From CAYRDC01 sp964422925 (lineage in GTDB: Bacteria; Bacteroidota; Bacteroidia; Chitinophagales; S012-47): a stretch of DNA of 64,000 nt. The DNA lies in the NCBI GenBank assembly GCA_964422925.1, contig CAYRDC010000008.1, positions 53,189 to 117,188 of the forward strand. The letters are read 5' to 3'. A program made the position numbers and the translations under genes. The notes under the pieces are model-generated. The model was given only the letters and a program-made list of their open reading frames with translations, did no database searches and was not told the DNA's origin. Below, one piece after another: positions 17,098-25,775 of the stretch. Within the stretch, counting starts at the first letter, position 1, and each line of letters starts with the position of its first letter.

Positions 17098-17493
17098 ATG
17101 GCAACCACAAGAGGCAGAAGATCAGCTAAAAAACGGAAGGTCATTGTTGAACCGGAAGGGCAGGTGCATATCAAGGCCAGCTTTAACAATATCATCATCA
17201 CCTTTACCAATAAGAAGGGACAGGTAATCAGCTGGTCATCAGCAGGGAAATCCGGTTTCAGAGGGTCAAAGAAAAACACACCTTATGCGGCCCAGGTGGC
17301 AGCAACGGACGCGGCCCAGGTAGCTTATGATGCCGGATTGCGCAAGGTGGAAGTGTTTGTAAAAGGCCCTGGATCCGGACGTGAATCCGCCATCCGGGCC
17401 ATTGCCGCTGCCGGCATTGACGTAACCTTGATAAAAGACGTTACCCCGCTGCCCCACAATGGTTGCCGGCCGCCCAAACGCAGAAGGGTGTAA
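17098..17493 (+). CDS. rpsK: 30S ribosomal protein S11
   Basis: S11 is part of the 30S platform near the mRNA exit. It has 131 residues. Its signatures are HIKASFNNIIITFTNKKGQ, SWSSAGKSGFRGSKKNTPYA and the C-terminal TPLPHNGCRPPKRRRV. Confidence 0.98.
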   Translation: MATTRGRRSAKKRKVIVEPEGQVHIKASFNNIIITFTNKKGQVISWSSAGKSGFRGSKKNTPYAAQVAATDAAQVAYDAGLRKVEVFVKGPGSGRESAIRAIAAAGIDVTLIKDVTPLPHNGCRPPKRRRV

Positions 17494-17535
17494 ACACAAA
17501 ATTATACGGAACAGAAAATACAGAGACAGTAACCT

Positions 17536-18141
17536 ATGGCAAGATACAGAGGTCCGAAATCAAAAAAAGCCAGAGCATTTGGTGAGCCGATATATGGGTT
17601 TGACAAGGCTTTTGAAAAGAAAAAATACCGGCCGGGTCAACATGGAAACAGCCGCAGACGCAGGGTGAAAAGCGAATACGGCCTGCAGCTGATGGAAAAG
17701 CAAAAGGCTAAATACACCTATGGCGTGCTGGAGCGTCAGTTCCGTAAAATATTCCATGAAGCAGCCCGCAGAAAGGGAATTACCGGTGAAATTCTTATGC
17801 AGTTGCTGGAAGCCCGGCTCGACAATACGGTATTCCGCCTGGGCATTGCGTCTACCCGCAGGCAGGCCCGGCAGTTGGTGAGCCATAAGCATATCCTGGT
17901 AAACGGCAAGGTAGTCAATGTGGCATCCTATACCTGCAAACCGGGCGATGTTATAGAAGTGCGGGAAAAATCGAAAGCCCTGGAAGTGATTCTGGATTCC
18001 CTGGAAAGGAAATCCACCTCCTATCCATGGCTTGAGTGGGACGGAAGCCAGATGAAAGGGATATTCCAATACTACCCGGAAAGGGAGCAAATTCCGGAAA
18101 ATATTGAAGAACACCTCATTGTTGAGTTGTATTCCAAATAA
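17536..18141 (+). CDS. rpsD: 30S ribosomal protein S4
   Basis: S4 begins assembly of the 30S body and has an S4 RNA-binding domain. The 201 residues open MARYRGPKSKKARAFGEPIY. The RNA-binding part is LDNTVFRLGIASTRRQARQL followed by VSHKHILVNGKVVN. The N-terminal zinc-binding cysteines of some S4 proteins are missing, in line with the zinc-free S14 and L36 of the same operon. Confidence 0.98.
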   Translation: MARYRGPKSKKARAFGEPIYGFDKAFEKKKYRPGQHGNSRRRRVKSEYGLQLMEKQKAKYTYGVLERQFRKIFHEAARRKGITGEILMQLLEARLDNTVFRLGIASTRRQARQLVSHKHILVNGKVVNVASYTCKPGDVIEVREKSKALEVILDSLERKSTSYPWLEWDGSQMKGIFQYYPEREQIPENIEEHLIVELYSK

Positions 18142-18174
18142 TGCAATCGAGGCATTTAAAACAAAAATCGACAT

Positions 18175-19173
18175 ATGTCTATACTCACTTTCCAGAAACC
18201 GAATAAAATCGTACTTCAGAAAGCCACTGATTTTGAGGGAATTTTTGAATTCAAACCCCTGGAACCCGGCTTTGGGATTACCATCGGCAATGCCCTGAGG
18301 CGGGTGTTGCTTTCCTCCCTGGAAGGATATGCCATCTCCTCGGTGAAAATCTCCGGGGTGGATCATGAATTTTCCTCCATCAAGGGAGTAGTGGAAGATG
18401 TAACCGAAATCATCCTGAACCTGAAACAGGTCCGGCTCAAGAAAATCGTCCAGGACGATACCGGCCTGTCTGACAAGCTGTATATCTCTCTGAAAAATAA
18501 AGATGTGTTCAAAGCCGGGGATATCGAAGCCCATACGAATGTTTACCAGGTGGTGAACCCGGACCTGGAGATCTGCCACATGGAGAACTTCGTAAACCTG
18601 GAAATCGAACTGACCATTGCCCGGGGCCGCGGATACGTACCGGCTGAGGAAAACCGCACCGAAGACGCACCGGTTGGCGTGATCTTTATCGATTCTATTT
18701 TCACCCCCGTGAAGAACGTGAAATACACGGTGGAAAACACCCGGGTGGAGCAGCGCACTGACTATGAAAAACTGACCATTGAGATTAAAACCGATGGTAC
18801 GATTCATCCTGAAGACGCGCTGAAGGAAGCTGCCCGCATTCTGATCCAGCATCTCATGCTGATTTCGGATGAGAACATTACTTTCAGCACGGGTGGCGGG
18901 CGCGACAAGGACATCGTGGACGAGCAGGTGCTGCATATGCGCAAGATCCTGAAAACTCCGCTCGAAGACCTGGATCTTTCGGTCAGGGCATACAATTGCC
19001 TGAAAGCCGCCAAGATCAACACGTTGGCCGACCTGGTAAAATACGATACCAATGAGCTGCTGAAATTCCGCAATTTCGGCCGCAAATCACTGGTCGAGAT
19101 CGAAAGCCTGATCATCGACAAGGGGCTGTCATTCGGAATGGATTTGTCGAAGTATAAGATGGATGAGGAATAA
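18175..19173 (+). CDS. rpoA: RNA polymerase alpha subunit
   Basis: Alpha dimerises to nucleate RNA polymerase assembly; its C-terminal domain can bind promoter DNA and activators. The 332 residues show the N-terminal domain with EPGFGITIGNALRRVLLSSL and a C-terminal domain with LDLSVRAYNCLKAAKINTLA and LKFRNFGRKSLVEIESLI, the helix-hairpin-helix fold. The linker is near residue 235. It follows rpsD and precedes rplQ by 33 nt. Confidence 0.98.
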   Translation: MSILTFQKPNKIVLQKATDFEGIFEFKPLEPGFGITIGNALRRVLLSSLEGYAISSVKISGVDHEFSSIKGVVEDVTEIILNLKQVRLKKIVQDDTGLSDKLYISLKNKDVFKAGDIEAHTNVYQVVNPDLEICHMENFVNLEIELTIARGRGYVPAEENRTEDAPVGVIFIDSIFTPVKNVKYTVENTRVEQRTDYEKLTIEIKTDGTIHPEDALKEAARILIQHLMLISDENITFSTGGGRDKDIVDEQVLHMRKILKTPLEDLDLSVRAYNCLKAAKINTLADLVKYDTNELLKFRNFGRKSLVEIESLIIDKGLSFGMDLSKYKMDEE

Positions 19174-19206
19174 GGATTGCTGATAACCTGTTAAGCACAA
19201 GGGATT

Positions 19207-20016
19207 ATGCGACACGGAAAAAAAATAAATCATCTGGGCAGGACCAGTGCACACCGGAAAGCATTGCTGGCCAATATGGCCAATGCCCTGATTGAGCATA
19301 AACGGATCACCACTACGGTAGCCAAGGCTAAGGCCCTGCGGAAGTATATTGAGCCCCTGATCACCAGGGCCAAGGACAATACGACCCATTCGCGCAGGGT
19401 GGTGTTCAGCTACCTGAAAAACAAGCACAGCATTAAAGAGCTGTTTGACGAGATCGCGCTGAAAGTAGCCGACAGGCCGGGTGGCTATACCCGGATTTTA
19501 CGCACCGGGTTCCGTGCCGGGGACAATGCCGATATGTGCATTATCGAGCTGGTGGATTACAACGAAACCTACCAGCGTGAGCGGAAAGCCACCCGCAAGA
19601 AGCGCACGAGGCGCGGAGGCGTTCGCAAACCGGCTGATACCCCTGCGGCTCCAGTCGAAGAAGCTGTGACCACGACAGAGGAAAAGGCCCCGGCCGAACC
19701 GGAAACTGAAGCAGCCGCCCCGGAAGATACCGCATCACCGGCTGCTGAACCGGAAGAGAAAGAGGAGGAGCAGCCCAGCGAAGAGGCTCCGGTTGAAGAG
19801 CAACCGGCTGACGAAACAGCCCCGGCAACGGAAGAAGAAACGGGTGAAGCTCCGGCCGAGAAAACCGCTCCTGCAGTGGAGGAGGAAACATCCAAAGCAC
19901 CGGCTGAAGACAAGGAAACACCCGCTGACACTGCGGAAGAAGAAAAACAAACCGGGGACGATCAGCCGGAAGCCGAAGAAAAAGAAGAGGACAATCCGGA
20001 CAATAAAGAAAATTGA
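19207..20016 (+). CDS. rplQ: 50S ribosomal protein L17 with long acidic tail
   Basis: L17 lies near the tunnel exit of the 50S. Residues 1-124 are a normal L17 (MRHGKKINHLGRTSAHRKAL, ANALIEHKRITTTVAKAKAL, GYTRILRTGFRAGDNADM). A basic linker at 125-141 follows. Residues 142-269 are then a low-complexity tail dominated by Glu, Pro, Ala and Thr. Two imperfect 16-residue repeats lie at 203-218 and 219-234 (ETAPATEEETGEAPAE and KTAPAVEEETSKAPAE). Common L17 proteins are about 115-165 residues long, so the tail is unusual in length. There is no frameshift or stop break, and a terminator follows at 20055. The tail's role is unknown; it is likely disordered. Confidence 0.97.
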   Translation: MRHGKKINHLGRTSAHRKALLANMANALIEHKRITTTVAKAKALRKYIEPLITRAKDNTTHSRRVVFSYLKNKHSIKELFDEIALKVADRPGGYTRILRTGFRAGDNADMCIIELVDYNETYQRERKATRKKRTRRGGVRKPADTPAAPVEEAVTTTEEKAPAEPETEAAAPEDTASPAAEPEEKEEEQPSEEAPVEEQPADETAPATEEETGEAPAEKTAPAVEEETSKAPAEDKETPADTAEEEKQTGDDQPEAEEKEEDNPDNKEN

Positions 20017-20054
20017 TCCCGGTCACAGGATAAAGCAAGTTTTCAGAATAGAAT

Positions 20055-20088
20055 GCGCCCCGGCTACAATAAGCGAGGCGCTTTTTTT
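20055..20088 (+). terminator. Terminator of the ribosomal superoperon
   Basis: GCGCC at 20055-20059 pairs with GGCGC at 20077-20081, followed by seven T at 20082-20088. It lies 38 nt after the rplQ stop and before the carA promoter. The stem is only 5 bp, so efficiency may be moderate. Confidence 0.7.
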
Positions 20089-20127
20089 ATGCCTGTTTTG
20101 GTGGAAAACCGATTGTCCTAATTACGT

Positions 20128-20135
20128 TAACTTTG
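20128..20135 (+). promoter_or_regulatory. -7 box of the carA promoter
   Basis: TAACTTTG matches TAnnTTTG exactly. The flanking bases continue CCGCGA, so the 14-mer TAACTTTGCCGCGA is identical to that at the atpD promoter (36118-36131). No TTG lies at the best distance upstream. The start would be about 15 nt before the carA ATG. Confidence 0.65.
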
Positions 20136-20157
20136 CCGCGAAGCTTGAACCCTGTTT

Positions 20158-21261
20158 ATGAAATATTTTGAAAAGGTGCCGGCTGTCCTGATGCTGGAAG
20201 ACGGCAGTATATGGCATGGCTTCTCAGCCGGAAAAATCGGAACAGCCACCGGGGAAATTTGTTTTAACACCGGCATGACCGGCTACCAGGAAATTTTTAC
20301 CGACCCCTCCTATTTCGGCCAGATACTGGTCATGACCAATGTCCATATCGGGAATTACGGGATTCACGAACCGGATCAGGAAAGTGATTCCATGAAAATC
20401 TCCGGCCTGGTATGCCGCAACTTCACCAACCTGTTCAGCCGCAAAACAGCCGATCAATCCATCCAGGAATATTTCCTGGAAGAAGGGATGATTGGCATTT
20501 CGGATGTGGACACACGGGCCATTGTGCGCCATATCCGTGATAAAGGGGCTATGAATGCCATCATTTCCAGTGAGATATCAGATCCTGAAGCCTTGCGGGC
20601 CAGGCTGGATAAAGTGCCTTCCATGCAGGGGCTGGAACTGGCCACAAAAGTAACCACTCGCGAGCCTTACGAATTCGGAGACGACTCTGCGGCCTTCCGG
20701 GTAGCTGTGCTTGATCTGGGCGTGAAGGCCAGCATCCTTCAGTGCCTGGCTGAAGCAGGCTGCCGGTTATGCGTGTTCCCGGCTACGACAACCTATGAAG
20801 AAATGGCTGCCTGGAACCCGGATGGGTATTTTTTCAGCAACGGACCGGGCGATCCGGCTCCACTGGATTTCGCTATCCGCGTGGCAACCGACATTCTCGA
20901 GCACGACCATCCTTTTTTCGGTATTTGCCTGGGCCACCAGGTGCTGGCGCTGGCTTGCGGGATGGAAACTTTCAAAATGCATCACGGGCACCGGGGCTCT
21001 AACCATCCGGTTTTGAACCTGGAAACCGGTTGCAGCGAAATTACTACCCAAAACCATGGTTTTGCCGTCCGGGCCGAATCAGTGGAAGCCAACAAAGACC
21101 GGATTGCCATTACTCATATTAATCTTAACGACCAGACCGTGGAGGGTATCCGGATAAAAGGCAGGAAGGCCTTTTCCGTGCAGTACCACCCGGAGGCTTC
21201 TCCCGGTCCGCACGATTCCAGATATTTGTTCAAACAGTTTACTGACCTGATGAAAAAATAA
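20158..21261 (+). CDS. carA: Carbamoyl-phosphate synthase small subunit
   Basis: Supplies ammonia from glutamine to CarB for carbamoyl phosphate, the start of pyrimidine and arginine synthesis. The 367 residues have the N-terminal CPSase domain, with FNTGMTGYQEIFTDPSYFGQ, and a class I glutamine amidotransferase domain. The nucleophile is in FFGICLGHQVLALA; the His and Glu are in VQYHPEASPGPHDS. carB is not in this window, so the two subunits are encoded apart. eno follows after 6 nt, suggesting co-transcription. Confidence 0.97.
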   Translation: MKYFEKVPAVLMLEDGSIWHGFSAGKIGTATGEICFNTGMTGYQEIFTDPSYFGQILVMTNVHIGNYGIHEPDQESDSMKISGLVCRNFTNLFSRKTADQSIQEYFLEEGMIGISDVDTRAIVRHIRDKGAMNAIISSEISDPEALRARLDKVPSMQGLELATKVTTREPYEFGDDSAAFRVAVLDLGVKASILQCLAEAGCRLCVFPATTTYEEMAAWNPDGYFFSNGPGDPAPLDFAIRVATDILEHDHPFFGICLGHQVLALACGMETFKMHHGHRGSNHPVLNLETGCSEITTQNHGFAVRAESVEANKDRIAITHINLNDQTVEGIRIKGRKAFSVQYHPEASPGPHDSRYLFKQFTDLMKK

Positions 21262-21267
21262 AACAAC

Positions 21268-22548
21268 ATGAGCCTTATTTTAGATGTACACGCACGGCAG
21301 ATACTTGACTCGCGCGGCAACCCAACCATTGAATGCGATGTTTTGACGGAAAACGGTTACCTGGGCAGGGCCGCAGTGCCTTCCGGGGCATCTACCGGGA
21401 AGCGCGAAGCCCTTGAACTGCGGGATGGCGGCCGAGAATTTATGGGAAAAGGGGTAACCCAGGCGGTGCGCAATGTGAACCAGCACCTGAAAGATCACCT
21501 GATCGGCCTGAGTGTATTTGACCAGGCAAGCATTGACCAGCTGATGGTTAGCCTGGATGGAACCGAAAACAAATCCAAATACGGGGCAAACGCCCTTTTG
21601 TCAGTGAGCCTGGCGGTGGCCAAAGCGGCTGCCCTCGAATCGGGCCTGCCCCTGTACCATTACCTTGGCGGAGTAAATGCCCGTACCCTGCCCGTGCCGA
21701 TGATGAATATCCTGAATGGCGGCTCACATGCCGACAATAACATCGACTTTCAGGAATTTATGATCATGCCGGCCGGAGCCGGATCCTTCAGCGAGGCCCT
21801 GCGCATGGGCTCCGAAGTGTATCACCACCTGAAGAAAGTGCTCAAGTCAAAAGGGTATTCCACCAATGTGGGTGATGAAGGCGGGTTCGCTCCGGAAATC
21901 AAATCCAATGAAGAAGCCATCGAAACCATTCTGACAGCCATAGAATCGGCCGGTTACGGGCCGGGAGAAGATATCTTCATTGCCCTTGACCCTGCCAGCT
22001 CGGAATTTTACCTGGAAGAGGAAGGGGTCTATCACCTGAAAAAATCCACCGATGACAAGCTGTCCAGCGATGAAATGATCGCTTACTGGGAGGAATGGAT
22101 CAACAAATATCCCATCGTAAGCCTGGAAGACGGGCTGGCCGAGGACGACTGGGACGGCTGGGCCGCTCTGACCCAGCGCCTGGGGAACCGGGTGCAGCTG
22201 GTCGGGGACGATATATTTGTAACCAATCCCGCCATCCTGCAGAAAGCCCTGGACCGGTGTATCGCCAATGCCATATTGATCAAATTGAACCAGATCGGAA
22301 CCCTTACGGAAACCATCAATTGTGTGAATCTGGCTACCAGCCATGCTTACGGCAATGTGATCAGCCACCGGTCGGGTGAAACCGAAGACACCACCATTGC
22401 CGACCTGGCGGTAGCCCTCAATACCGGGCAGATCAAAACAGGTTCCATGGCCCGCACAGACCGGATGGCAAAGTACAACCAACTGCTTCGCATTGAAGAA
22501 GAACTGGGCGACTCGGCTGTCTGGCCGGGTACCGGTATCCTGAAATAA
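21268..22548 (+). CDS. eno: Enolase
   Basis: Converts 2-phosphoglycerate to phosphoenolpyruvate in glycolysis. The 426 residues are the family's normal length. MSLILDVHARQILDSRGNPT opens the N-terminal domain. The barrel holds metal ligands and catalytic residues: FIALDPASSEFY, VSLEDGLAEDDWDGW, LVGDDIFVTN and the SHRSGETEDT loop. It is likely read from the carA promoter. Confidence 0.98.
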   Translation: MSLILDVHARQILDSRGNPTIECDVLTENGYLGRAAVPSGASTGKREALELRDGGREFMGKGVTQAVRNVNQHLKDHLIGLSVFDQASIDQLMVSLDGTENKSKYGANALLSVSLAVAKAAALESGLPLYHYLGGVNARTLPVPMMNILNGGSHADNNIDFQEFMIMPAGAGSFSEALRMGSEVYHHLKKVLKSKGYSTNVGDEGGFAPEIKSNEEAIETILTAIESAGYGPGEDIFIALDPASSEFYLEEEGVYHLKKSTDDKLSSDEMIAYWEEWINKYPIVSLEDGLAEDDWDGWAALTQRLGNRVQLVGDDIFVTNPAILQKALDRCIANAILIKLNQIGTLTETINCVNLATSHAYGNVISHRSGETEDTTIADLAVALNTGQIKTGSMARTDRMAKYNQLLRIEEELGDSAVWPGTGILK

Positions 22549-22639
22549 TTCAGCGGGCCCTGCCCCTGGCTTGTATGAAAAAGTAGGCAACGCCATCTGC
22601 CTGTGCATCAGGTAGCTTGCCATATACGGAGGGTTTGGG

Positions 22640-22647
22640 CATATTTG
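22640..22647 (+). promoter_or_regulatory. Possible -7 box before the DivIC-like gene
   Basis: CATATTTG, one base off the TAnnTTTG consensus, followed by CG. It would start transcription at or just before the ATG at 22654, giving an almost leaderless message. No -33 box was seen. Confidence 0.3.
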
Positions 22648-22653
22648 CGTGTA

Positions 22654-22962
22654 ATGAATAAACTGAGTCATTGGATATCAGGCATACCTCCTTGGGTGCG
22701 GAACCGGTATACCCTTACCTTCCTCTTTTTCCTGGTCTGGATGATATTTTTTGACAACAATAACCTGATCAGCCGTGTGAAAACTATTCGTGAAATCCGG
22801 CAGGCGGAAGCCAAAAAGGCCTATTACGAAAAGGAAATCCAGGCCGTGCGGCATGATATGGAAGCCCTGTTTTCTGATGACCAGTCACTGGAAAAATTTG
22901 CTCGCGAAAAATACCATATGAAACGGGAAAACGAGGACCTTTTCCTGATTAAAAAAGACTGA
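22654..22962 (+). CDS. DivIC/FtsB-type cell division protein
   Basis: A small bitopic membrane protein of the septum-formation initiator family, which acts with FtsL and FtsQ to activate septal wall synthesis. The 102 residues show a short cytoplasmic start, one transmembrane helix at about 18-35 (LTFLFFLVWMIFF) and a periplasmic coiled coil. The motif SLEKFAREKYHMKRENEDLF near the end is the family's most conserved part. The longer frame from 22603 adds 17 unlikely residues that overlap a possible promoter, so I prefer the ATG at 22654. Its place after eno is common in Bacteroidota. Confidence 0.88.
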   Translation: MNKLSHWISGIPPWVRNRYTLTFLFFLVWMIFFDNNNLISRVKTIREIRQAEAKKAYYEKEIQAVRHDMEALFSDDQSLEKFAREKYHMKRENEDLFLIKKD

Positions 22963-23012
22963 TCAGGTGTTCGCAAACACGCAGTTTTCCAAAGCATTCG
23001 TTATTACTGTTC

Positions 23013-23585
23013 ATGGAACTTGATGCTGCATTCCGGGTATTTCCCATGCTGAAAACCGATCGGCTGGTGTTAAGGCGTATCGGCACGGAAGATATTGAAT
23101 CGATTTACCGCCTCTACAGCAACGAGCAGATGATGGCCGGCCATTACCTGCTGCCTATGGCCGAGCGTGAAGAAGCCTGGCATATGACCCTGGCCTTTGA
23201 AAGGGAATACGAAGAGGGCCGGTCGCTCCGGTGGGGTATCATGTTGCAGGACCAAAAAGACCTGGCCGGTATCATATCACTTACACATTTTGACCCGGTT
23301 GGAAACAGCGCCCGGATTGCCCTGGAACTCGATCCCGCGTACTGGCATGTGGGATACGGCTACGAGGCCCTGCGCCATTTGCTTTCTTATGCTTTTGAGC
23401 AACTGATTATTAACCGGATGGAGGCCCTGGTTCCTTTGGAAAACCTTGCGGCCCTGGCCTTGCTGAAAAAGACAGGTTTCACGCGGGAAGGATTGCTCAG
23501 GGAATATTTTTTCCGTGGCCACCGGCCGGTGGATGTTTACATTTACAGCCTGCTGCGGAGAGAATTCCTGTCAACTGCCGGTTAA
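23013..23585 (+). CDS. GNAT acetyltransferase, RimJ/RimL-like
   Basis: A 190-residue acetyl-CoA-dependent N-acetyltransferase. LKTDRLVLRRIGTEDIESIY at the start and the C-terminal GYGYEALRHLLSYAFEQL (acetyl-CoA-binding turn) and NRMEALVPLENLAALALLKK are typical of the subgroup that modifies ribosomal protein N-termini or similar amines. The substrate cannot be read from sequence. The stop overlaps the stop of the convergent vWA-type gene by a few bases. Confidence 0.9.
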   Translation: MELDAAFRVFPMLKTDRLVLRRIGTEDIESIYRLYSNEQMMAGHYLLPMAEREEAWHMTLAFEREYEEGRSLRWGIMLQDQKDLAGIISLTHFDPVGNSARIALELDPAYWHVGYGYEALRHLLSYAFEQLIINRMEALVPLENLAALALLKKTGFTREGLLREYFFRGHRPVDVYIYSLLRREFLSTAG

Positions 23586-25684
23586 TAAGCGCCCCGCCAT
23601 TTCCTGACAAACCATTCCATGGACAACAAACCGGCAATCAGGAACAGCAGCCATTTGAGGCTTACTAGGGGCCGTGTCTTTTCCGTTTCGCGCAAAATCG
23701 GTTTCAGGTGCTTGTCCTCCTGCAATGTTTGGATTAATTTTTCCCATTCCCCGGGATAAAACAAGTGGCCGCCTGTCTGCCGGGCGAGCTGGTACAACAA
23801 CCGGTGGTTGGCGGTGGTTTGCTGCATTTCCAGGTTCAGGCGGTTTATGCTGAAGGCTGTCACCGCCCGGTAGGGTTGCCCGTTCCACCGCGTAGTGGCT
23901 TCAGCCCGGTATTCTCCGGCCGGTAAACCACCGGCATCAAGAGTATAGAAATTGCCTGTGCGGTTCATAGTGAACCGGTATTCCCTGTTGCTGGTATCGA
24001 AAACGCTAACCTGCACTTCCGGGTCGTTCACCGCTTCGTAATTCCTGTTGTACAGGTAAGCATTAAGCTTGACGGTTTCGCCTTCATTGAACACGCGCTG
24101 CACCGGTTCAAGCCGGAAAGGCCGTTTGTCTGCCCGGACGGAAAGAAACTGAACAGTTTTATTGATCAACGCGTCAATGGTGCGGGTGCTGCGCTGCCGG
24201 TTCCATTCATACAACCGCCACCGCCAGAGCCCGGTACCGGCCAGCACGGCCGCGCGGCCGGACGGTCCGCTGAACACTAGCCATAGCGGGTAATCGGTTG
24301 CCACGGAACCGATCTTTTGGTTCAGCAGCACATCCGCTCCGGGTGAGGGTTTGTACTTCCCGAACGGGGCGAAAAGCGGAGGCATGTTAACCAGCATTCC
24401 CGGGTTATCCGGCATGGTAAAACTGGTGAATCCTGGCGCCAGGCTGGCGGTTACTTCATTGTGGTTGTTCCGGTTGCCGGTAATGGACAGGGCGGTTTGC
24501 ACCTGGTTAAAAGCGGGCACTGAACTCTGGCCGCCCAGAATGTACCATGCCGGGATGCTCTTGTCTCGCAGGGATTGGAGCAATTCCGGCCGGTTGAATC
24601 CGCCAGCCGGAACCTGGTGCAGGATTACCAGGTCGTATTCTTTCAGTGTAGCCCTGAAATCCTGGATATACTGAATGCTGACCTCGTAATTTTTATTCTG
24701 TTCCAGCGCGTGACGCAAAGCCGCAATATCCGGGTGGGGCGCTGCGGCCAGAATCAGCACTTTCTCGCGGCTGTCCAGTACTTCCACATAAAAATCGTAG
24801 GTATTGTTGTTCTGGCTCACCTCACCCTCCACGGGCGCGATAAATGCCTGGTAATGATGTAAACCCGGTGCCGAAGCGTCCAGCGTGAAGGTGAAAGAAT
24901 TTCTTTCCGGGTCACCGGCAGGCGTGTAGGGCTTTGATGCCAGCAGCCTGCGCCCGTTGGGGCCGGTTTCATAGAGGCTGACGGTGGTCGTTTCATTCCG
25001 GCAATGCATGGCTTCGGTCAGGACCCCGACCGTAAACAGGTCGCCCAGGTAAACGATTTTGTTGGCTTTCACTTCCGTCACCTTCAGGTCGCGCTTGGGG
25101 GTGGTATCGCCCATGGCCAGGATATACACGGGCACATCCATCAGGTGCGGGCTGTACAACGGGTTCATCCCCTGGTTGTAGAGGCCGTCTGTAGCCAGTA
25201 TAATGGCTCCCGCATTCTGGTTGCCGAAGCGGTTAAACAAGCCTTCAAACACAGCCGAAAGGTCAGTGGCCTGCCCGCTGTGGTCAATCCGGAATCCTTC
25301 CTCCAGGGTTCCTGAAAAATGGAAAGCCCGGAAAGAGCCAAGTCCGGCAGCCGATTCCTGCAGGCGGGAAAACCCGTCAACCCAGGCGGCTGAATCGGCC
25401 GGTGTCATATTCAAAAAGGCGCTTTGCGAATTATCCTGGACAAAAAGTATGAAGGGTGATTCCTGCTCGTTGCGGACCGTTTTGACATAGGGCGAAAGCA
25501 GCAGAAAAGCAATCAGGGAAACCACCGCGAACCGTGCCGCGGCCAGTAGGGATTTGACCATCCGGTCGGAAGCGGTTCCGGATTCCAGCTGCCGTTCATG
25601 AAAATACAGCCCTGCCGCGAAAAGGGCTCCGGCCAGCAGGCAGAGCAACAAAAACCAGGAAGGATATGGCAGGAAGAATTGCAT
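23582..25684 (-). CDS. vWA-like membrane protein, unknown role
   Basis: A 700-residue membrane protein. Two helices near the N-terminus (about 10-28 and 46-67) are followed by a von Willebrand A-like region. Its MIDAS start is DNSQS at 84-88 (DxSxS), and a TDG lies at 165-167. Later segments include a beta-sandwich-like stretch and a region with KVLILAAAPHPD that resembles a class I amidotransferase-like fold, a combination known from other Bacteroidota membrane proteins. A last helix is at about 676-692, so most of the chain is likely periplasmic between helix 2 and helix 3. It is convergent with the GNAT gene. The MIDAS pattern is seen directly; function is unknown. Confidence 0.75.
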   Translation of the reverse strand: MQFFLPYPSWFLLLCLLAGALFAAGLYFHERQLESGTASDRMVKSLLAAARFAVVSLIAFLLLSPYVKTVRNEQESPFILFVQDNSQSAFLNMTPADSAAWVDGFSRLQESAAGLGSFRAFHFSGTLEEGFRIDHSGQATDLSAVFEGLFNRFGNQNAGAIILATDGLYNQGMNPLYSPHLMDVPVYILAMGDTTPKRDLKVTEVKANKIVYLGDLFTVGVLTEAMHCRNETTTVSLYETGPNGRRLLASKPYTPAGDPERNSFTFTLDASAPGLHHYQAFIAPVEGEVSQNNNTYDFYVEVLDSREKVLILAAAPHPDIAALRHALEQNKNYEVSIQYIQDFRATLKEYDLVILHQVPAGGFNRPELLQSLRDKSIPAWYILGGQSSVPAFNQVQTALSITGNRNNHNEVTASLAPGFTSFTMPDNPGMLVNMPPLFAPFGKYKPSPGADVLLNQKIGSVATDYPLWLVFSGPSGRAAVLAGTGLWRWRLYEWNRQRSTRTIDALINKTVQFLSVRADKRPFRLEPVQRVFNEGETVKLNAYLYNRNYEAVNDPEVQVSVFDTSNREYRFTMNRTGNFYTLDAGGLPAGEYRAEATTRWNGQPYRAVTAFSINRLNLEMQQTTANHRLLYQLARQTGGHLFYPGEWEKLIQTLQEDKHLKPILRETEKTRPLVSLKWLLFLIAGLLSMEWFVRKWRGAY

Positions 25685-25716
25685 CTTTCGGTTTGTAAGG
25701 ATTAACCCGGAAAGTG

Positions 25717-25724
25717 CAAACTTA
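25717..25724 (-). promoter_or_regulatory. -7 box for the vWA-like gene
   Basis: On the minus strand TAAGTTTG, followed by C, matches TAnnTTTG. It lies 32 nt before the start codon at 25684. A fitting -33 box was not found. Confidence 0.55.
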
Positions 25725-25758
25725 TTTTATTTGGGGCAAACCATGCCTTTTACTTTCC

Positions 25759-25766
25759 TAAATTCG
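25759..25766 (+). promoter_or_regulatory. Possible -7 box for priA
   Basis: TAAATTCG is one base from TAnnTTTG. It lies 9 nt before the ATG at 25776, the start favoured by alignment with other PriA proteins. No TTG was found at 19-20 nt. Confidence 0.35.
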
Positions 25767-25775
25767 CAGGGAAAC

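Noticed and set aside
17560..18936. 458-residue minus-strand frame opposite rpsD and rpoA
   Set aside because: It is a shadow of two certain genes; its composition is that of complementary coding DNA.
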